Below, in pieces: positions 9,284 through 18,033 of a stretch of DNA of 64,000 bases. Numbering within the stretch: the stretch's first letter is position 1; the number at the start of each line of letters is the position of its first letter. Position numbers and translations under genes: made by a program. The stretch spans positions 1 to 64,000 of the forward strand of contig CAJQMR010000021.1 in NCBI GenBank assembly GCA_905479495.1, in the 5' to 3' direction. Source of the DNA: an uncultured Anaerolineae bacterium. GTDB taxonomy: Bacteria > Chloroflexota > Anaerolineae > Promineifilales > Promineifilaceae. Under the pieces are notes generated by a model. The model was given only the letters and a program-made list of their open reading frames with translations, was not told where the DNA came from and did no database searches.

Positions 9284-9991
9284 TTACCAACTGCTGTGCG
9301 GCCGCTGCTGGCGAACCAGATCGACCAGCTGCTCTAAACGGCCGCGCCGCTGCATGAAGCCAATTAAATCCAGCACCTTTTCCGGTTTACTCCTACCGCC
9401 TAGATGCTCATATTCAATACCTAAATCAAAGCAAAGACTGCGCAATTCACTTTCACTATAATAGGCATTCAAATTTTCGCGTAGAGCAATTAAAACATTT
9501 TGTGGTGAAGCAATTGACTTTTGTGCTGATGTGTCTTGAAAGTAACCTTTTTGCGTGGGAACCGTTTCAGACGCGAGGGAAGCTGGCTGTGAATCTTGGA
9601 CAACGTCAGCAATCTCTTCCACAATAATATCCAAACCCATTTGGGTCGATACGCCCATTCTTTGCGCTAACTCTGGGGCAAAATAGGAAACTTTTTGCGG
9701 GTCAATTTCATGCCAGATTGGCAATAGTTTTGTGTCTCCCTCAAAGGCTCTGTCTAATTTGTCTAATTCTTCAAACTCAAACCGGGGCCACGACTTATCA
9801 AAGAAACCCTGGCTTAACACCAACACCACATGGGAGGCTTGCTGTAAGCCGTTGCGGATACTGACCGACAAGCTGTCTCCAAGGCCTAAACGGCCGTCTA
9901 TGGTTTGAATACCTTTTTGATTTAGAGCATCAGTCAGCGCTTGGGCAAACTCTTTGTCTCTAGAAACATAGCTAATGTACAGTTTTGACAT
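9284..9991 (-). CDS. TIR domain protein with C-terminal effector-associated domain (EAD)
   Basis: Residues 1-135 form a TIR domain. It begins KLYISYVSRDKEFAQAL, has the glycine-rich loop LGLGDSLSVSIRNGL, and has Trp68 with Glu72 (SWPRFEFEEL), the position of the catalytic glutamate in NAD-cleaving TIRs. A low-complexity linker precedes residues about 170-235, a death-like helical domain of the EAD type (SELRSLCFDLGIEYEHL, GRLEQLVDLVRQQRPH). The EAD7 family is suggested. Bacterial TIR proteins typically deplete or modify NAD+ during anti-phage defence, with EADs recruiting partners. A closely similar EAD is in the protein encoded at 19,680-20,936. The gene carries ACGGCCGT and so looks resident. 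Confidence 0.85.
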   Translation of the reverse strand: MSKLYISYVSRDKEFAQALTDALNQKGIQTIDGRLGLGDSLSVSIRNGLQQASHVVLVLSQGFFDKSWPRFEFEELDKLDRAFEGDTKLLPIWHEIDPQKVSYFAPELAQRMGVSTQMGLDIIVEEIADVVQDSQPASLASETVPTQKGYFQDTSAQKSIASPQNVLIALRENLNAYYSESELRSLCFDLGIEYEHLGGRSKPEKVLDLIGFMQRRGRLEQLVDLVRQQRPHSSW

Positions 9992-10127
9992 AATCTTTTT
10001 ACCTATTGTGTATTGTCTTGTGGCTGGCTTGTTAGCGTGAGCTTAACCAAAATATACCACACAGGTGGGTGGCATGTTAAGTAAAAGCGAGCTGGCTTTC
10101 CCAATTAAGCAACTAGCCGGGCGCTAC

Positions 10128-10757
10128 TCAGGGCAACGGCTCAACGGTAAAGTTGTCAAACTGAACCTGTACGCCACCAACCCCTAACGTTCGCACCATT
10201 AGCCCAATGTCGCCACTGCTGAAGGCATCATCTGTCACGCGGCCCACCTCTTGATCGTTGACGAAGAAGATAAGATTTTGGCCTTCGGCCTGGACGGACA
10301 GCTTGTTGGTGGCGTTGCCTTGGTTGATGACGGGCGATTCAAACCACCAATCATTCACAATTGGCTCTGCTTCTGCCGCACCACCATCACGGTATCGGCC
10401 GATCCAGACAAAGCCATCACCGGAAATCTGGAATGAGTAAAAGTCGTCATTTTCGTCATCTACGCGGAACAGCAAGCCGTAGGCGTTGTTGTCCGGGCCG
10501 GTCACCTGCGTTGCTTCCACAGAAAAGACGCCATCGCTAAAATCTTCACCTGCCGTGGTCCAGCTGGTGAGTTCATCTTCATTAACGGTGAAATCGAAAA
10601 CGCCGTCGCGCACTTCACCCACCACGTCACCGCTGTTTTCCACGCGCCAGCTGCCAGGATCATCAAAGGTTTCGCTGTAGGTATTTGTGCCGCCACAGGC
10701 GGTGAGAACGGCCGTTAGCCACAAAACAATCGCTATTTTTACACGTTTTTTCTGCAT
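10128..10757 (-). CDS. Lipoprotein with concanavalin-like (DUF1080/LamG-type) beta-sandwich
   Basis: The 209-residue protein starts with MQKKRVKIAIVLWLTAVLTAC, a lipoprotein signal peptide with lipobox LTAC. The rest is beta-rich with many aromatic and acidic residues (YSETFDDPGSW, GLLFRVDDENDDFYSFQI, FVNDQEVGRV, VQFDNFTVEP). This pattern is typical of jelly-roll domains that bind glycans or act as 3-keto-disaccharide hydrolase-like modules. A similar domain is at the C-terminus of the lipoprotein encoded at 57,953. It probably sits on the cell surface. No catalytic residues can be named. Confidence 0.7.
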   Translation of the reverse strand: MQKKRVKIAIVLWLTAVLTACGGTNTYSETFDDPGSWRVENSGDVVGEVRDGVFDFTVNEDELTSWTTAGEDFSDGVFSVEATQVTGPDNNAYGLLFRVDDENDDFYSFQISGDGFVWIGRYRDGGAAEAEPIVNDWWFESPVINQGNATNKLSVQAEGQNLIFFVNDQEVGRVTDDAFSSGDIGLMVRTLGVGGVQVQFDNFTVEPLP

Positions 10758-10860
10758 GGTTGCTTGATTTCTCCCAAAAGTTTCAACAATGACTTTGATG
10801 ATACTCTGGCTAGACTTTTTTGGCGAGTTGTGAGGGGGGCCTTACATTTGCGAACGAGAG

Positions 10861-12417
10861 TCATTCATTTCTTTGTAAATCATATAAATTAAGCCGGATG
10901 CCAGGAAAATACCATTGTCCTATTTGTAAATAGTCTTCCATCAACCACGTTTCATATGGGTTAAGCGGAGCAGATAGTACAGCCTGATTTCTGGTCTGGG
11001 GAAATCCATGGGGGTTTGCATTGTCAAAGGAGCGAATGATCCAAACGCGCTGCGCTTCTAGATTGCGGGCTGCTAATTCAGACGCCAATGCTTGGGATAG
11101 GGCGTTTTCATCCCCTATTTCTGCACTTTCAGATGACGATGGCAAAATAACTCGGGGCAGTTGCTCATCTTCATAATAAGCCAAAGGCAAAATTTGGCCA
11201 CGGGTTAATAATAAGATGTCACCGGTCTGCTTGTCTGAGGCTATTTGGGAAACGGCCGTTTTCCATGCTTCCCGCCCATAAGTTGGATCAAAATAGAGAT
11301 TGCCTAGACTAACCGCCGTTGGCAATAAAATCAGGCCCATAAAAACAGGTAGCAGCCACTGCTTTGCCCACGGCCGTCGCGCCAAAATCACCACCCCCCA
11401 CGCCACCAGCAAAATGAAAGCAGGCAAAAGGCTGATGATGTAGCGATCCATGTAGATAAAACGCTGGTCAGGAATAGACCAGTCCAGCGAGATAAGGGTT
11501 ATGAGAATGAGCGGAACTGCCAACCAGGCCCACAGCAAGCGAGCTGCCAAACGATCATATGACAATGGGGTCTGGGTGCGACGAATAAAATAAAGCGTTG
11601 CGGGAAGTGGCAGTAAAGTGGCAAAAAAGGCGAGATAGAAAAACGGCCGTTCCGGGTCAATGGTGCGTCCCAAAGAAAAAGCCAGCAACGTCACGATTGG
11701 TTCATACCAGTGAGCTGGTTTAATCCACCCAATAGCCGCCTGCGAAAAAGTATAAGTAAAATAAACAGCCAAAAACCATGCGGTGAAGGCCGCACCCGCC
11801 ACAGAGGCACTGATAAACCATTTCCTAAACCGCTTTTTATTTTGACGATAATGAAAAGTGAAAAAAACGTAGTGAGCGATTAATATCAGCACTCCCAAAT
11901 AATGACTGCCTAACGTTAACAACATAGCCAACGAATAGCCAACCCAATCACGCCAATCATCCCGCTTGAACAAGCGCAGCAAAAACCAATTCGCCGTTAA
12001 AGCTGTTAAAGCCAAAAAGGTATACATTCGCGCTTCCTGCGCATACCAAATATGAAGAGGGGAAACAGCTAATAGAAAGGCTGCCAACAAACCCACTTTA
12101 TAGCCAGCTATCAAACGTCCAGTTCGGTAAATGACAGGTATTGTTAGGACCGCACATAAGACTGAAAAGTAGCGAATGATGAATTCAGACCTTCCGATAT
12201 GCCCCCAAGCCTGGATAAGAAAAAAATAAATTGGCAAATGCGTACGGGATTCAAAAAGATTTTCCAATAACTCTGGAACTGTCATAGAGGCACGAGCGAC
12301 AGTCATGATTTCATCCCACCACAAGCTTTGGCCACCTAAACGATAAATACGCAGCCCAAAGGCCAGCAACAAGATAACCAAAAGTTGTCGGCGACGATGG
12401 GAAAACAAATGTTCCAT
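10861..12417 (-). CDS. GT39/PMT-like membrane glycosyltransferase
   Basis: The polytopic protein of about 518 residues has the N-terminal motif LGGQSLWWDEIMTVARAS. The acidic WDE in the first periplasmic loop is the catalytic hallmark of the GT39/ArnT/PMT-like superfamily. The family transfers sugars from polyprenyl-phosphate carriers. The conserved SPLHIWYAQEARMYTFLAL also occurs in the paralogue at 16,036 (NPGMVYYSQEARMYALLGL). The ATG at 12417 is chosen over an upstream TTG. Acceptor unknown. Confidence 0.8.
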   Translation of the reverse strand: MEHLFSHRRRQLLVILLLAFGLRIYRLGGQSLWWDEIMTVARASMTVPELLENLFESRTHLPIYFFLIQAWGHIGRSEFIIRYFSVLCAVLTIPVIYRTGRLIAGYKVGLLAAFLLAVSPLHIWYAQEARMYTFLALTALTANWFLLRLFKRDDWRDWVGYSLAMLLTLGSHYLGVLILIAHYVFFTFHYRQNKKRFRKWFISASVAGAAFTAWFLAVYFTYTFSQAAIGWIKPAHWYEPIVTLLAFSLGRTIDPERPFFYLAFFATLLPLPATLYFIRRTQTPLSYDRLAARLLWAWLAVPLILITLISLDWSIPDQRFIYMDRYIISLLPAFILLVAWGVVILARRPWAKQWLLPVFMGLILLPTAVSLGNLYFDPTYGREAWKTAVSQIASDKQTGDILLLTRGQILPLAYYEDEQLPRVILPSSSESAEIGDENALSQALASELAARNLEAQRVWIIRSFDNANPHGFPQTRNQAVLSAPLNPYETWLMEDYLQIGQWYFPGIRLNLYDLQRNE

Positions 12418-12500
12418 AAGGTAGCCCAGCAAGATTACTAGCGAACTTGCAGAGAAACAAAGCTTGTGTGATGTTCTAAGGGAAAATTATGCCCTCTAGT

Positions 12501-14519
12501 TTATGCCAGCGCATCCAGCACAACCTGGGCGACGTCTTTCACCTGCATTGGTTCACCCTTTTCCCGGTTGGCGTCGCTCATCATCGTGGCGCAGAAGGGG
12601 CAGCCGACGGCCAGCGTGGTGGCCCCGGTGCTTTGCGCTTCGGCGAAACGGTTGGCGTTGACTGCTTCCGTGCCGTGCTCTTCTTCCTTCCAATACTGTG
12701 CGCCACCGGCCCCACAGCAGAATGAATCTTTGCCATGACGGTCCATCTCCAAAAGCGTAGCCCCAGCTTTGGCCAGAGCATCGCGCGGCTCGGTGATGAC
12801 GCCATTGTGCCGACCCAGGTAGCAGGGATCGTGGTAGGTGACGCTTTCTAGCTTGCTGCCGTTTAGGCGCAGCTTGCCGCGCCCAACCAAATCGGAAATG
12901 AGCTGGGTGTGGTGGAACACGTCATAATGACCACCTAACTCGCCGTACTCTTTGCCAATGGTGGTGAAGCAGTGAGGACAGCTGGTAACGATGCGTTTTT
13001 TGTCTGCACCAGCGGCGTTGAGCGTTTCGATGTTGCCGGTAGCCATCTCAAAATAGAGGTATTCATTGCCAGCGCGGCGGGCAGAATCGCCCGTGCAAGA
13101 TTCCGCGTCGCCGAGTACGGCAAAGCTAACGCCTGCGTGCTGCATGATGGTGGCGACAGCCCGAACGGTTTCTTGGGCATCGGGGTTAAACGCGCCAGCA
13201 CAGCCGACCCAGAGCAAGTATTCGTAGTCGGGGTTTTCTTCAACAGTAGGCACCGGGAAGTCGAGTGGTTTGGCCCATTCCATACGGCCGTCTGTCGATT
13301 GCCACGGATTTCCCATACGCTCCATACCCACAAATGCCCCTTTCAGCTCGCTGGGGAAAGCCGAAGCCATCAGCACCTGATCACGGCGCATATCCATAAT
13401 GTCCAGCATGGGGGTGTTGCCTACCGGGCAAACCTCGATGCAGTGGCCGCAGGCGGTGCAGGCCCATAGGGCACTCTCGCTGATGGCAAAATCGAGCAGT
13501 GGCATAGTGGCCTCGCCACCGCTGGCAAAATCAAACATGTTTTCGCGGATGTGGTACCGCTTGTTAATTTCAATCGCTGCTGGAGACAGCTCCTTGCCCG
13601 TGTTGTACGCCGGGCATACTTCCTGGCAGCGATTACACATGATGCAGGCGAAGGCATCCACAATTTGCGTTTGTTCCAGATCGAACAGCGTGGCGGCACC
13701 AAATTGTTCAATCTCTTCATCCTCAAAATCGAGGGTGAACATTTGGCCTAAATAAGTGCGGTCGGGACGGGTCATGAAGTTGGCCGGACCCATGAAGAGG
13801 TGGGCGTGTTTGGTGTAAGGGAAGTAAGGCAGGAACATAACGACCAATCCGACGGCCACCCACCAGCTAAAATGCCAGCCAAAATTAAGGGCAAATTCGC
13901 TGCCACCCGCCATAAATGTTTGGGCAATGAAATTGGCCACAGGTTGTGAAGAATCCGGGCCATGTTGGGCAATGAGGAAAGCGGCGCCCGTCATGCGAAA
14001 GCCTACATGGAACAAGATGAACAGGGCCACGGCAAAAGAATCTTTGTTGATGCCACCCGCGCGGGCTTTGGGGTAAAGGGTGACGTTCTCGCGGGCGGTG
14101 AGAACCGGATCGCTCCAGGCAAAACGGCGCAAAATAAAATAAAGCACACCGATGAGGACGAGGGCACCAAAAATGTCGGCAGCAAAGCGGTAGATGTCGC
14201 CAATGATGTTGTTGGGCAGGAATTCGAAGCCGGTGACAAGCCCCTCAGTAACGTCGATGGCATTAACGAGGAAGTAGAAGATGAAGCCCCAGGCAACGCC
14301 ATAGTGAAAAATAGAGGAAAGTCTACGGTGACGAATGATGCGGCCCTGGGTAAAGAGGGCAACCAGTCCGGTCATCATGCGGCGCGGTAGTTCATCCAGT
14401 TTCAGCTTCCCTTCGCCGCGCATGATGATTTTAACCATCTGGCCAAAGGTGTTGATGGTGGCAACGATGCAGACGAGTGCTAAAAAGGCAAACAAGGTCT
14501 TTTCGATTGGTGATAACAT
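12501..14519 (-). CDS. Membrane Fe-S oxidoreductase (heterodisulfide reductase/GlpC-like with NarI-type domain)
   Basis: The 672-residue protein has five to six N-terminal transmembrane helices resembling the nitrate reductase gamma (heme b) domain. Two 4Fe-4S motifs follow (CIMCNRCQEVCP and CTACGHCIEVCP). Two cysteine-rich CCG domains follow (TSCPHCF; HDPCYLG, FCCGAGG and GCPFCATMM). This combination is typical of HdrD/E-like fusions and of quinone reductases that work with electron transfer flavoproteins. It likely moves electrons between a soluble donor and the quinone pool. GAGGGA precedes ATG 14519. No etfAB genes are adjacent, so the donor is unknown. Confidence 0.85.
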   Translation of the reverse strand: MLSPIEKTLFAFLALVCIVATINTFGQMVKIIMRGEGKLKLDELPRRMMTGLVALFTQGRIIRHRRLSSIFHYGVAWGFIFYFLVNAIDVTEGLVTGFEFLPNNIIGDIYRFAADIFGALVLIGVLYFILRRFAWSDPVLTARENVTLYPKARAGGINKDSFAVALFILFHVGFRMTGAAFLIAQHGPDSSQPVANFIAQTFMAGGSEFALNFGWHFSWWVAVGLVVMFLPYFPYTKHAHLFMGPANFMTRPDRTYLGQMFTLDFEDEEIEQFGAATLFDLEQTQIVDAFACIMCNRCQEVCPAYNTGKELSPAAIEINKRYHIRENMFDFASGGEATMPLLDFAISESALWACTACGHCIEVCPVGNTPMLDIMDMRRDQVLMASAFPSELKGAFVGMERMGNPWQSTDGRMEWAKPLDFPVPTVEENPDYEYLLWVGCAGAFNPDAQETVRAVATIMQHAGVSFAVLGDAESCTGDSARRAGNEYLYFEMATGNIETLNAAGADKKRIVTSCPHCFTTIGKEYGELGGHYDVFHHTQLISDLVGRGKLRLNGSKLESVTYHDPCYLGRHNGVITEPRDALAKAGATLLEMDRHGKDSFCCGAGGAQYWKEEEHGTEAVNANRFAEAQSTGATTLAVGCPFCATMMSDANREKGEPMQVKDVAQVVLDALA

Positions 14520-14662
14520 GCGTGTCCCTCTTGTCTATTAATTTGGAAAATCTCGGTGCGGAAAAGTCTATCATACGGCCGTATCCACCGCAAAGTATAC
14601 ATGCTATTTTACCCGATCCCTTGACGCAGTGCATCATGGAATGTGCAATTGATGTTTTGCGC

Positions 14663-14668
14663 TATAAT
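14663..14668 (+). promoter_or_regulatory. -10 hexamer TATAAT 8 bases before the GH gene start (probably leaderless)
   Basis: TATAAT lies at 14663-14668 and ATG at 14677. A start site 6-9 bases downstream of the -10 box would fall at or within two bases of the ATG. There is no Shine-Dalgarno sequence and no clear -35 box. Confidence 0.5.
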
Positions 14669-14676
14669 CCGGCGCT

Positions 14677-16032
14677 ATGTTGAAAAAGTTGTTGCTAGGG
14701 GTTAGTGGCTTGTTGCTAATGGTGGCTCTGTGGCCGCCGGTTGGCTCATTGTATGAACTAACGGGGGAGGATGCCCTGTTGGCCCAGCTGCGAGGCGTAG
14801 TGCATTGGGTTAATACGGCCGTACGCCCCCAGCCCCATCTCGCCCCAGAAATCATTCCCAATGTCGCCAATGTATCGCCCTATGGCGTGAACACTTTTTT
14901 GAACGAAGAAGCCGAAGTTGAAAAACGAGCGGTCAGTTTGCAATTGGCCAGTGAGGCCGGGTTCCGCTTCATCCGCCAGGAGTTTGTTTGGGAAGATATT
15001 GAAATTCACGGCAAGGGTGATTTTGAGGATCGACGTAACGATCCGGCGCGGTCGGCCTGGGAGAAGTATGACAACATTGTCAATTTGGCTGAAGCGAATG
15101 ACATTGAGATTATTGCCCGCTTGAGCAATCCGCCGAACTGGAGCCGGGCGCTGCCGGTGGAAGTGACTGGTACCTTTGCTCCTCCCGACAATTACAATGA
15201 TTTTGCTGATTTTACAGCGGCGGTGGCGGAACGGTATAACGGCCGTATCCGCTACTACCAACTGTGGAACGAACCCAACGGCAACGCCGAGTGGGGCCTG
15301 AATCAGCCTGTCAGCCCGGAGCAGTACACCGACCTGCTCTGCACTGCCTATCACCGTATCAAAGAAGTGAATGCCGACGCAGTGGTGTTGGCCGGAGCGC
15401 TCACGCCCACCGTAGCCATCAACGAGGCCAATATGAACGACCTCATCTTTTTGGAGCGGATGTATGCGGCTGGGGCTGGGGACTGTTTTGATGTGATGTC
15501 GGCCCAAGGGTACGGGTTATGGTCGGGGGCGTTGGACCAGCGGCTGAAGCCGAATGTGATCAACTATCCGCACAATTTGTATTTGCGCGATGTGATGGTG
15601 CGCCACGGCGATGCCGACAAGCCGATCTGGATTTCGGAGTTAGGCTGGAATGTGGTGCCGGAAGGGATGGATGCCCGTTTTGGCCAGGTGACGCCTGAGC
15701 AGCAGGCCCGCTTCGCCGTGGAGGCGTACGAGCGGGCGCAAGTGGAATGGCCCTGGGTGGGCGTCATTAATTACTGGTTTCTCAAGCGCAAAGATGCGTC
15801 CGAGCAGGATCAATCGTTTTACTATTTTCGGTTACTGGACCCCGACTTCACGCCCCAGCCAGTGTATGAGGCATTGGCTGAAGTCCTGCCGCAGCAGACT
15901 GAGGTTTCCCCACAACCGGCCTGGATTTATAGCTGGATGCGGCTACGGCCGTTTCTCTTTCTCATTTCCACTGCCATCCTCTTTTTTGCTTTGCTCCGCT
16001 GGCTGACCCCGAAAACTGAGATTGGAGATTAG
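14677..16032 (+). CDS. Membrane-anchored glycoside hydrolase, clan A TIM barrel (GH39/GH5-like)
   Basis: The 451-residue protein has an N-terminal hydrophobic anchor or signal (KLLLGVSGLLLMVALWPP) and a C-terminal helix (FLFLISTAILFFALLRWL). The TIM barrel has the two clan GH-A catalytic glutamates: YYQLWNEPNG (acid/base, end of strand 4) and IWISELGWN (nucleophile, end of strand 7). It probably cleaves polysaccharide outside the cytoplasm. The last codons (KTEIGD, stop) are written by an AGATTGG-type heptad repeat that continues into the next gene. With the following GT39-like gene it may form a surface-glycan pair. Confidence 0.82.
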   Translation: MLKKLLLGVSGLLLMVALWPPVGSLYELTGEDALLAQLRGVVHWVNTAVRPQPHLAPEIIPNVANVSPYGVNTFLNEEAEVEKRAVSLQLASEAGFRFIRQEFVWEDIEIHGKGDFEDRRNDPARSAWEKYDNIVNLAEANDIEIIARLSNPPNWSRALPVEVTGTFAPPDNYNDFADFTAAVAERYNGRIRYYQLWNEPNGNAEWGLNQPVSPEQYTDLLCTAYHRIKEVNADAVVLAGALTPTVAINEANMNDLIFLERMYAAGAGDCFDVMSAQGYGLWSGALDQRLKPNVINYPHNLYLRDVMVRHGDADKPIWISELGWNVVPEGMDARFGQVTPEQQARFAVEAYERAQVEWPWVGVINYWFLKRKDASEQDQSFYYFRLLDPDFTPQPVYEALAEVLPQQTEVSPQPAWIYSWMRLRPFLFLISTAILFFALLRWLTPKTEIGD

Positions 16033-16047
16033 AGATTGGAGATTGGG
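16018..16047. repeat. AGATTGG-type heptad repeat forming the stop/start junction of two genes
   Basis: GAGATTGGAGATT-like units run from inside the end of the hydrolase ORF through its TAG stop (16030-16032) and into the first codons of the glycosyltransferase ORF, whose only nearby start is TTG at 16036. Repeat sequence therefore supplies both the stop and the probable start. Confidence 0.7.
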
Positions 16048-17994
16048 GCTCGTTGGCGTTGGCTATTGGTGGTGATTTTGCTGCTGGCCTTTGGGCTGCG
16101 GGTGCATAATCTAGAGGTGCAGTCGTTTTGGAACGATGAGGGGAACAGCGCCCGGCTCAGCGAGCGGTCCATTCCGCTGATCATCGAAGGCACGGCCAGC
16201 GATATTCATCCACCGCTCTACTATTTGCTGCTCAACCAGTGGCGGAAGCTGGTGGGTGACAGCGAATTTAGCTTGCGGTCGCTATCGTTATTTGCTGGGT
16301 TGCTGACGGTACCGCTGACGTTTGTGTTGGGGAAAAAGCTGGAACACAGAGTTACGCAGAGGAGCCGCAGAGTTTCACAGAGAGGTAGTTGGTTTTTGGG
16401 ATTGATTGCTGCGGCGCTACTGGCCATCAATCCGGGAATGGTTTATTACAGTCAGGAAGCGCGAATGTATGCCCTGCTGGGTTTGTGGGCGGTGCTGTCA
16501 ACGGTTTTGCTGCTGCGCTGGCTTTCAGCGGTTAGTGGTCAGTTATCAGTAAACAGTAAACAGTATTCAGCCATCAGTAAAAGCAGTTTTGTGTGGGGAG
16601 GGGCGTATGTGCTGTGCGCGGTGGCGGGTTTGTATACCCACTACTTCTTCCCCGGCGTCCTCCTCGTTCACAACCTTTTCGTTCTCTTTAAAATCATCCA
16701 GTCGCTACCCAAACCATTAACCATTAACAATTTACAATTAACTATTAAACAATGGCCCTTCCTCATGCTGGCCACCTTTCTTCTCTACGTCCCGTGGCTG
16801 CCCATTTTTCTGGACCAATTTGGCAGCGATTCGATCAATCGGCCGGGCATTTGGGAATTTGTAACGGCCGTTTCCCACTTCCTCACCTTCGGCGCAACAA
16901 TTGAATTAGAAACCAGTTTGTTGTGGCTGGTGGCGGGTTTGTTGGGGCTGGGGTTGGTGTACGGCCGTTCCAAACTCATCTTACCTGTTTTGTCGGTGAT
17001 TATTCCGTTGGGGATGATGTTTGCCACCGGCACGACCGGTGCAGAATATTTTAAGTTTTTGGTCGTGGCCGTGCCCTTTTGGCTGATCTGGTTGGGTGCA
17101 GCGTTTAGCGAAACCAACCAGCGCGGCTTGCAGCTGCTGGCTGGCGTTTGCTTACTGGTGTTGCCTTGGGGCATGGTCCAATCGCTGCAAAATATGTATA
17201 GCGATCCCGCTTATGCCCGGGCTGATTACCGGGCGATGGCCAATCGTATCTTGGCGGAAGCTCACCCCAACGCTGGCGTCATTTTGGATGCGGCCAACCA
17301 GTGGGAGGCATTCACCTACTACTACCCTGATGAGGGGAATGTGTACCCGCTGCCTCAGGGGCGCAGCCATCCCAACCCTGATGAAATTGACGCGACTTTG
17401 AGCGACATTGCGGCCCAGCATGATCGCCTCTACGCCATTTTTTGGGGGGAAGCCCAGCGCGATCCGGAGCGGTTGATTGAGCGCTGGCTGGACGCCCACG
17501 CCTTCAAAGCCACGGATGAGTGGTACGGTGATGTGCGTTTTGTCACTTATGCCGTGCCTTCTGCACCGGCTGTTGAGATGGAAACGGCCGTTTCCCTTCC
17601 CTTTGGCGACAACATCGCGCTTAACGGCTACACGCTTGGGGAAACGATCTTGCGACCAGGGGATATTGTTGAGGTGACCTTGTTTTGGCAAACGGCCGTA
17701 CCCCTCCAAACACGCTACAAAGTGTTCCTGCATCTGCTGGACGAAAACGGCAACCTGGTCAGCCAGCGGGACAGCGAGCCGGGCGGCGGTCTGGCGCTCA
17801 CCACCACCTGGCAGCCGGGCGAGGTTATTCTGGACAACCACGGCCTGCTCATCCCCAGCGACCTGCCACCTGGCAGCTACCAACTCCAGCTTGGGCTGTA
17901 CGACCTGGCCAATCCTGCCAACCGCCTGCCCATCGCCACCCCAGACGGCATCATCGATGCTTATTGGTTAACCACAGTGATTGTTGTGGAATAG
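16036..17994 (+). CDS. GT39/PMT-like membrane glycosyltransferase with repeat-derived loop insertions
   Basis: The 652-residue polytopic protein has the family motif NLEVQSFWNDEGNSARLS (catalytic-type acidic DE in the first loop) and NPGMVYYSQEARMYALLG. Its C-terminal soluble beta domain of about 130 residues (GDNIALNGYTLGETILRPGD) is common in this family in Chloroflexota. Start is probably the TTG at 16036, since no ATG is near. Three loops between helices are encoded by heptad-type DNA repeats (residues about 103-117, 164-182, 226-239), and the paralogue at 10,861 lacks these segments. The frame stays open through all three. Substrate unknown. Confidence 0.8.
   Translation: MEIGARWRWLLVVILLLAFGLRVHNLEVQSFWNDEGNSARLSERSIPLIIEGTASDIHPPLYYLLLNQWRKLVGDSEFSLRSLSLFAGLLTVPLTFVLGKKLEHRVTQRSRRVSQRGSWFLGLIAAALLAINPGMVYYSQEARMYALLGLWAVLSTVLLLRWLSAVSGQLSVNSKQYSAISKSSFVWGGAYVLCAVAGLYTHYFFPGVLLVHNLFVLFKIIQSLPKPLTINNLQLTIKQWPFLMLATFLLYVPWLPIFLDQFGSDSINRPGIWEFVTAVSHFLTFGATIELETSLLWLVAGLLGLGLVYGRSKLILPVLSVIIPLGMMFATGTTGAEYFKFLVVAVPFWLIWLGAAFSETNQRGLQLLAGVCLLVLPWGMVQSLQNMYSDPAYARADYRAMANRILAEAHPNAGVILDAANQWEAFTYYYPDEGNVYPLPQGRSHPNPDEIDATLSDIAAQHDRLYAIFWGEAQRDPERLIERWLDAHAFKATDEWYGDVRFVTYAVPSAPAVEMETAVSLPFGDNIALNGYTLGETILRPGDIVEVTLFWQTAVPLQTRYKVFLHLLDENGNLVSQRDSEPGGGLALTTTWQPGEVILDNHGLLIPSDLPPGSYQLQLGLYDLANPANRLPIATPDGIIDAYWLTTVIVVE
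16343..16385 (+). repeat. In-frame CACAGAG/CGCAGAG heptad repeat inside a gene
   Basis: Degenerate ACACAGAGTTACGCAGAG-type units encode a basic loop (VTQRSRRVSQRG) of the glycosyltransferase between two helices. The same repeat class appears between genes near 38,510 and 39,270. Confidence 0.75.
16525..16582 (+). repeat. In-frame CAGTTATCAGTAAA heptad repeat inside a gene
   Basis: Units such as CAGTTATCAGTAAACAGTAA encode a Ser-rich loop (SGQLSVNSKQYSAIS). The paralogous loop is only RLFKRDDWRDW. Confidence 0.75.
16713..16752 (+). repeat. In-frame CATTAAC/CAATTTA heptad repeat inside a gene
   Basis: Units such as CCATTAACCATTAACAATTT encode the loop LTINNLQLTIKQ. Similar AACAATTCATAATT units lie between genes near 35,480. 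Confidence 0.75.
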
Positions 17995-17998
17995 ATTC

Positions 17999-18030
17999 GT
18001 ATTGACAATGTCAATACAAGTGCTTAGAAT
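17999..18030 (+). promoter_or_regulatory. Promoter with overlapping palindromic operator before the BrnT-like gene
   Basis: A perfect 9-bp inverted repeat with a one-base spacer (GTATTGACA-A-TGTCAATAC, 17999-18017) contains the -35 box TTGACA (18002-18007). Seventeen bases later is TAGAAT (18025-18030). Occupation of the palindrome by the RHH antitoxin would block the promoter, as is usual for autoregulated toxin-antitoxin loci. Confidence 0.75.
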
Positions 18031-18033
18031 GTC

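Noticed and set aside
13962..14390. Plus-strand ORF rich in acidic residues
   Set aside because: It lies fully opposite the transmembrane part of the Hdr-like protein. Antisense of hydrophobic codons gives charged residues.
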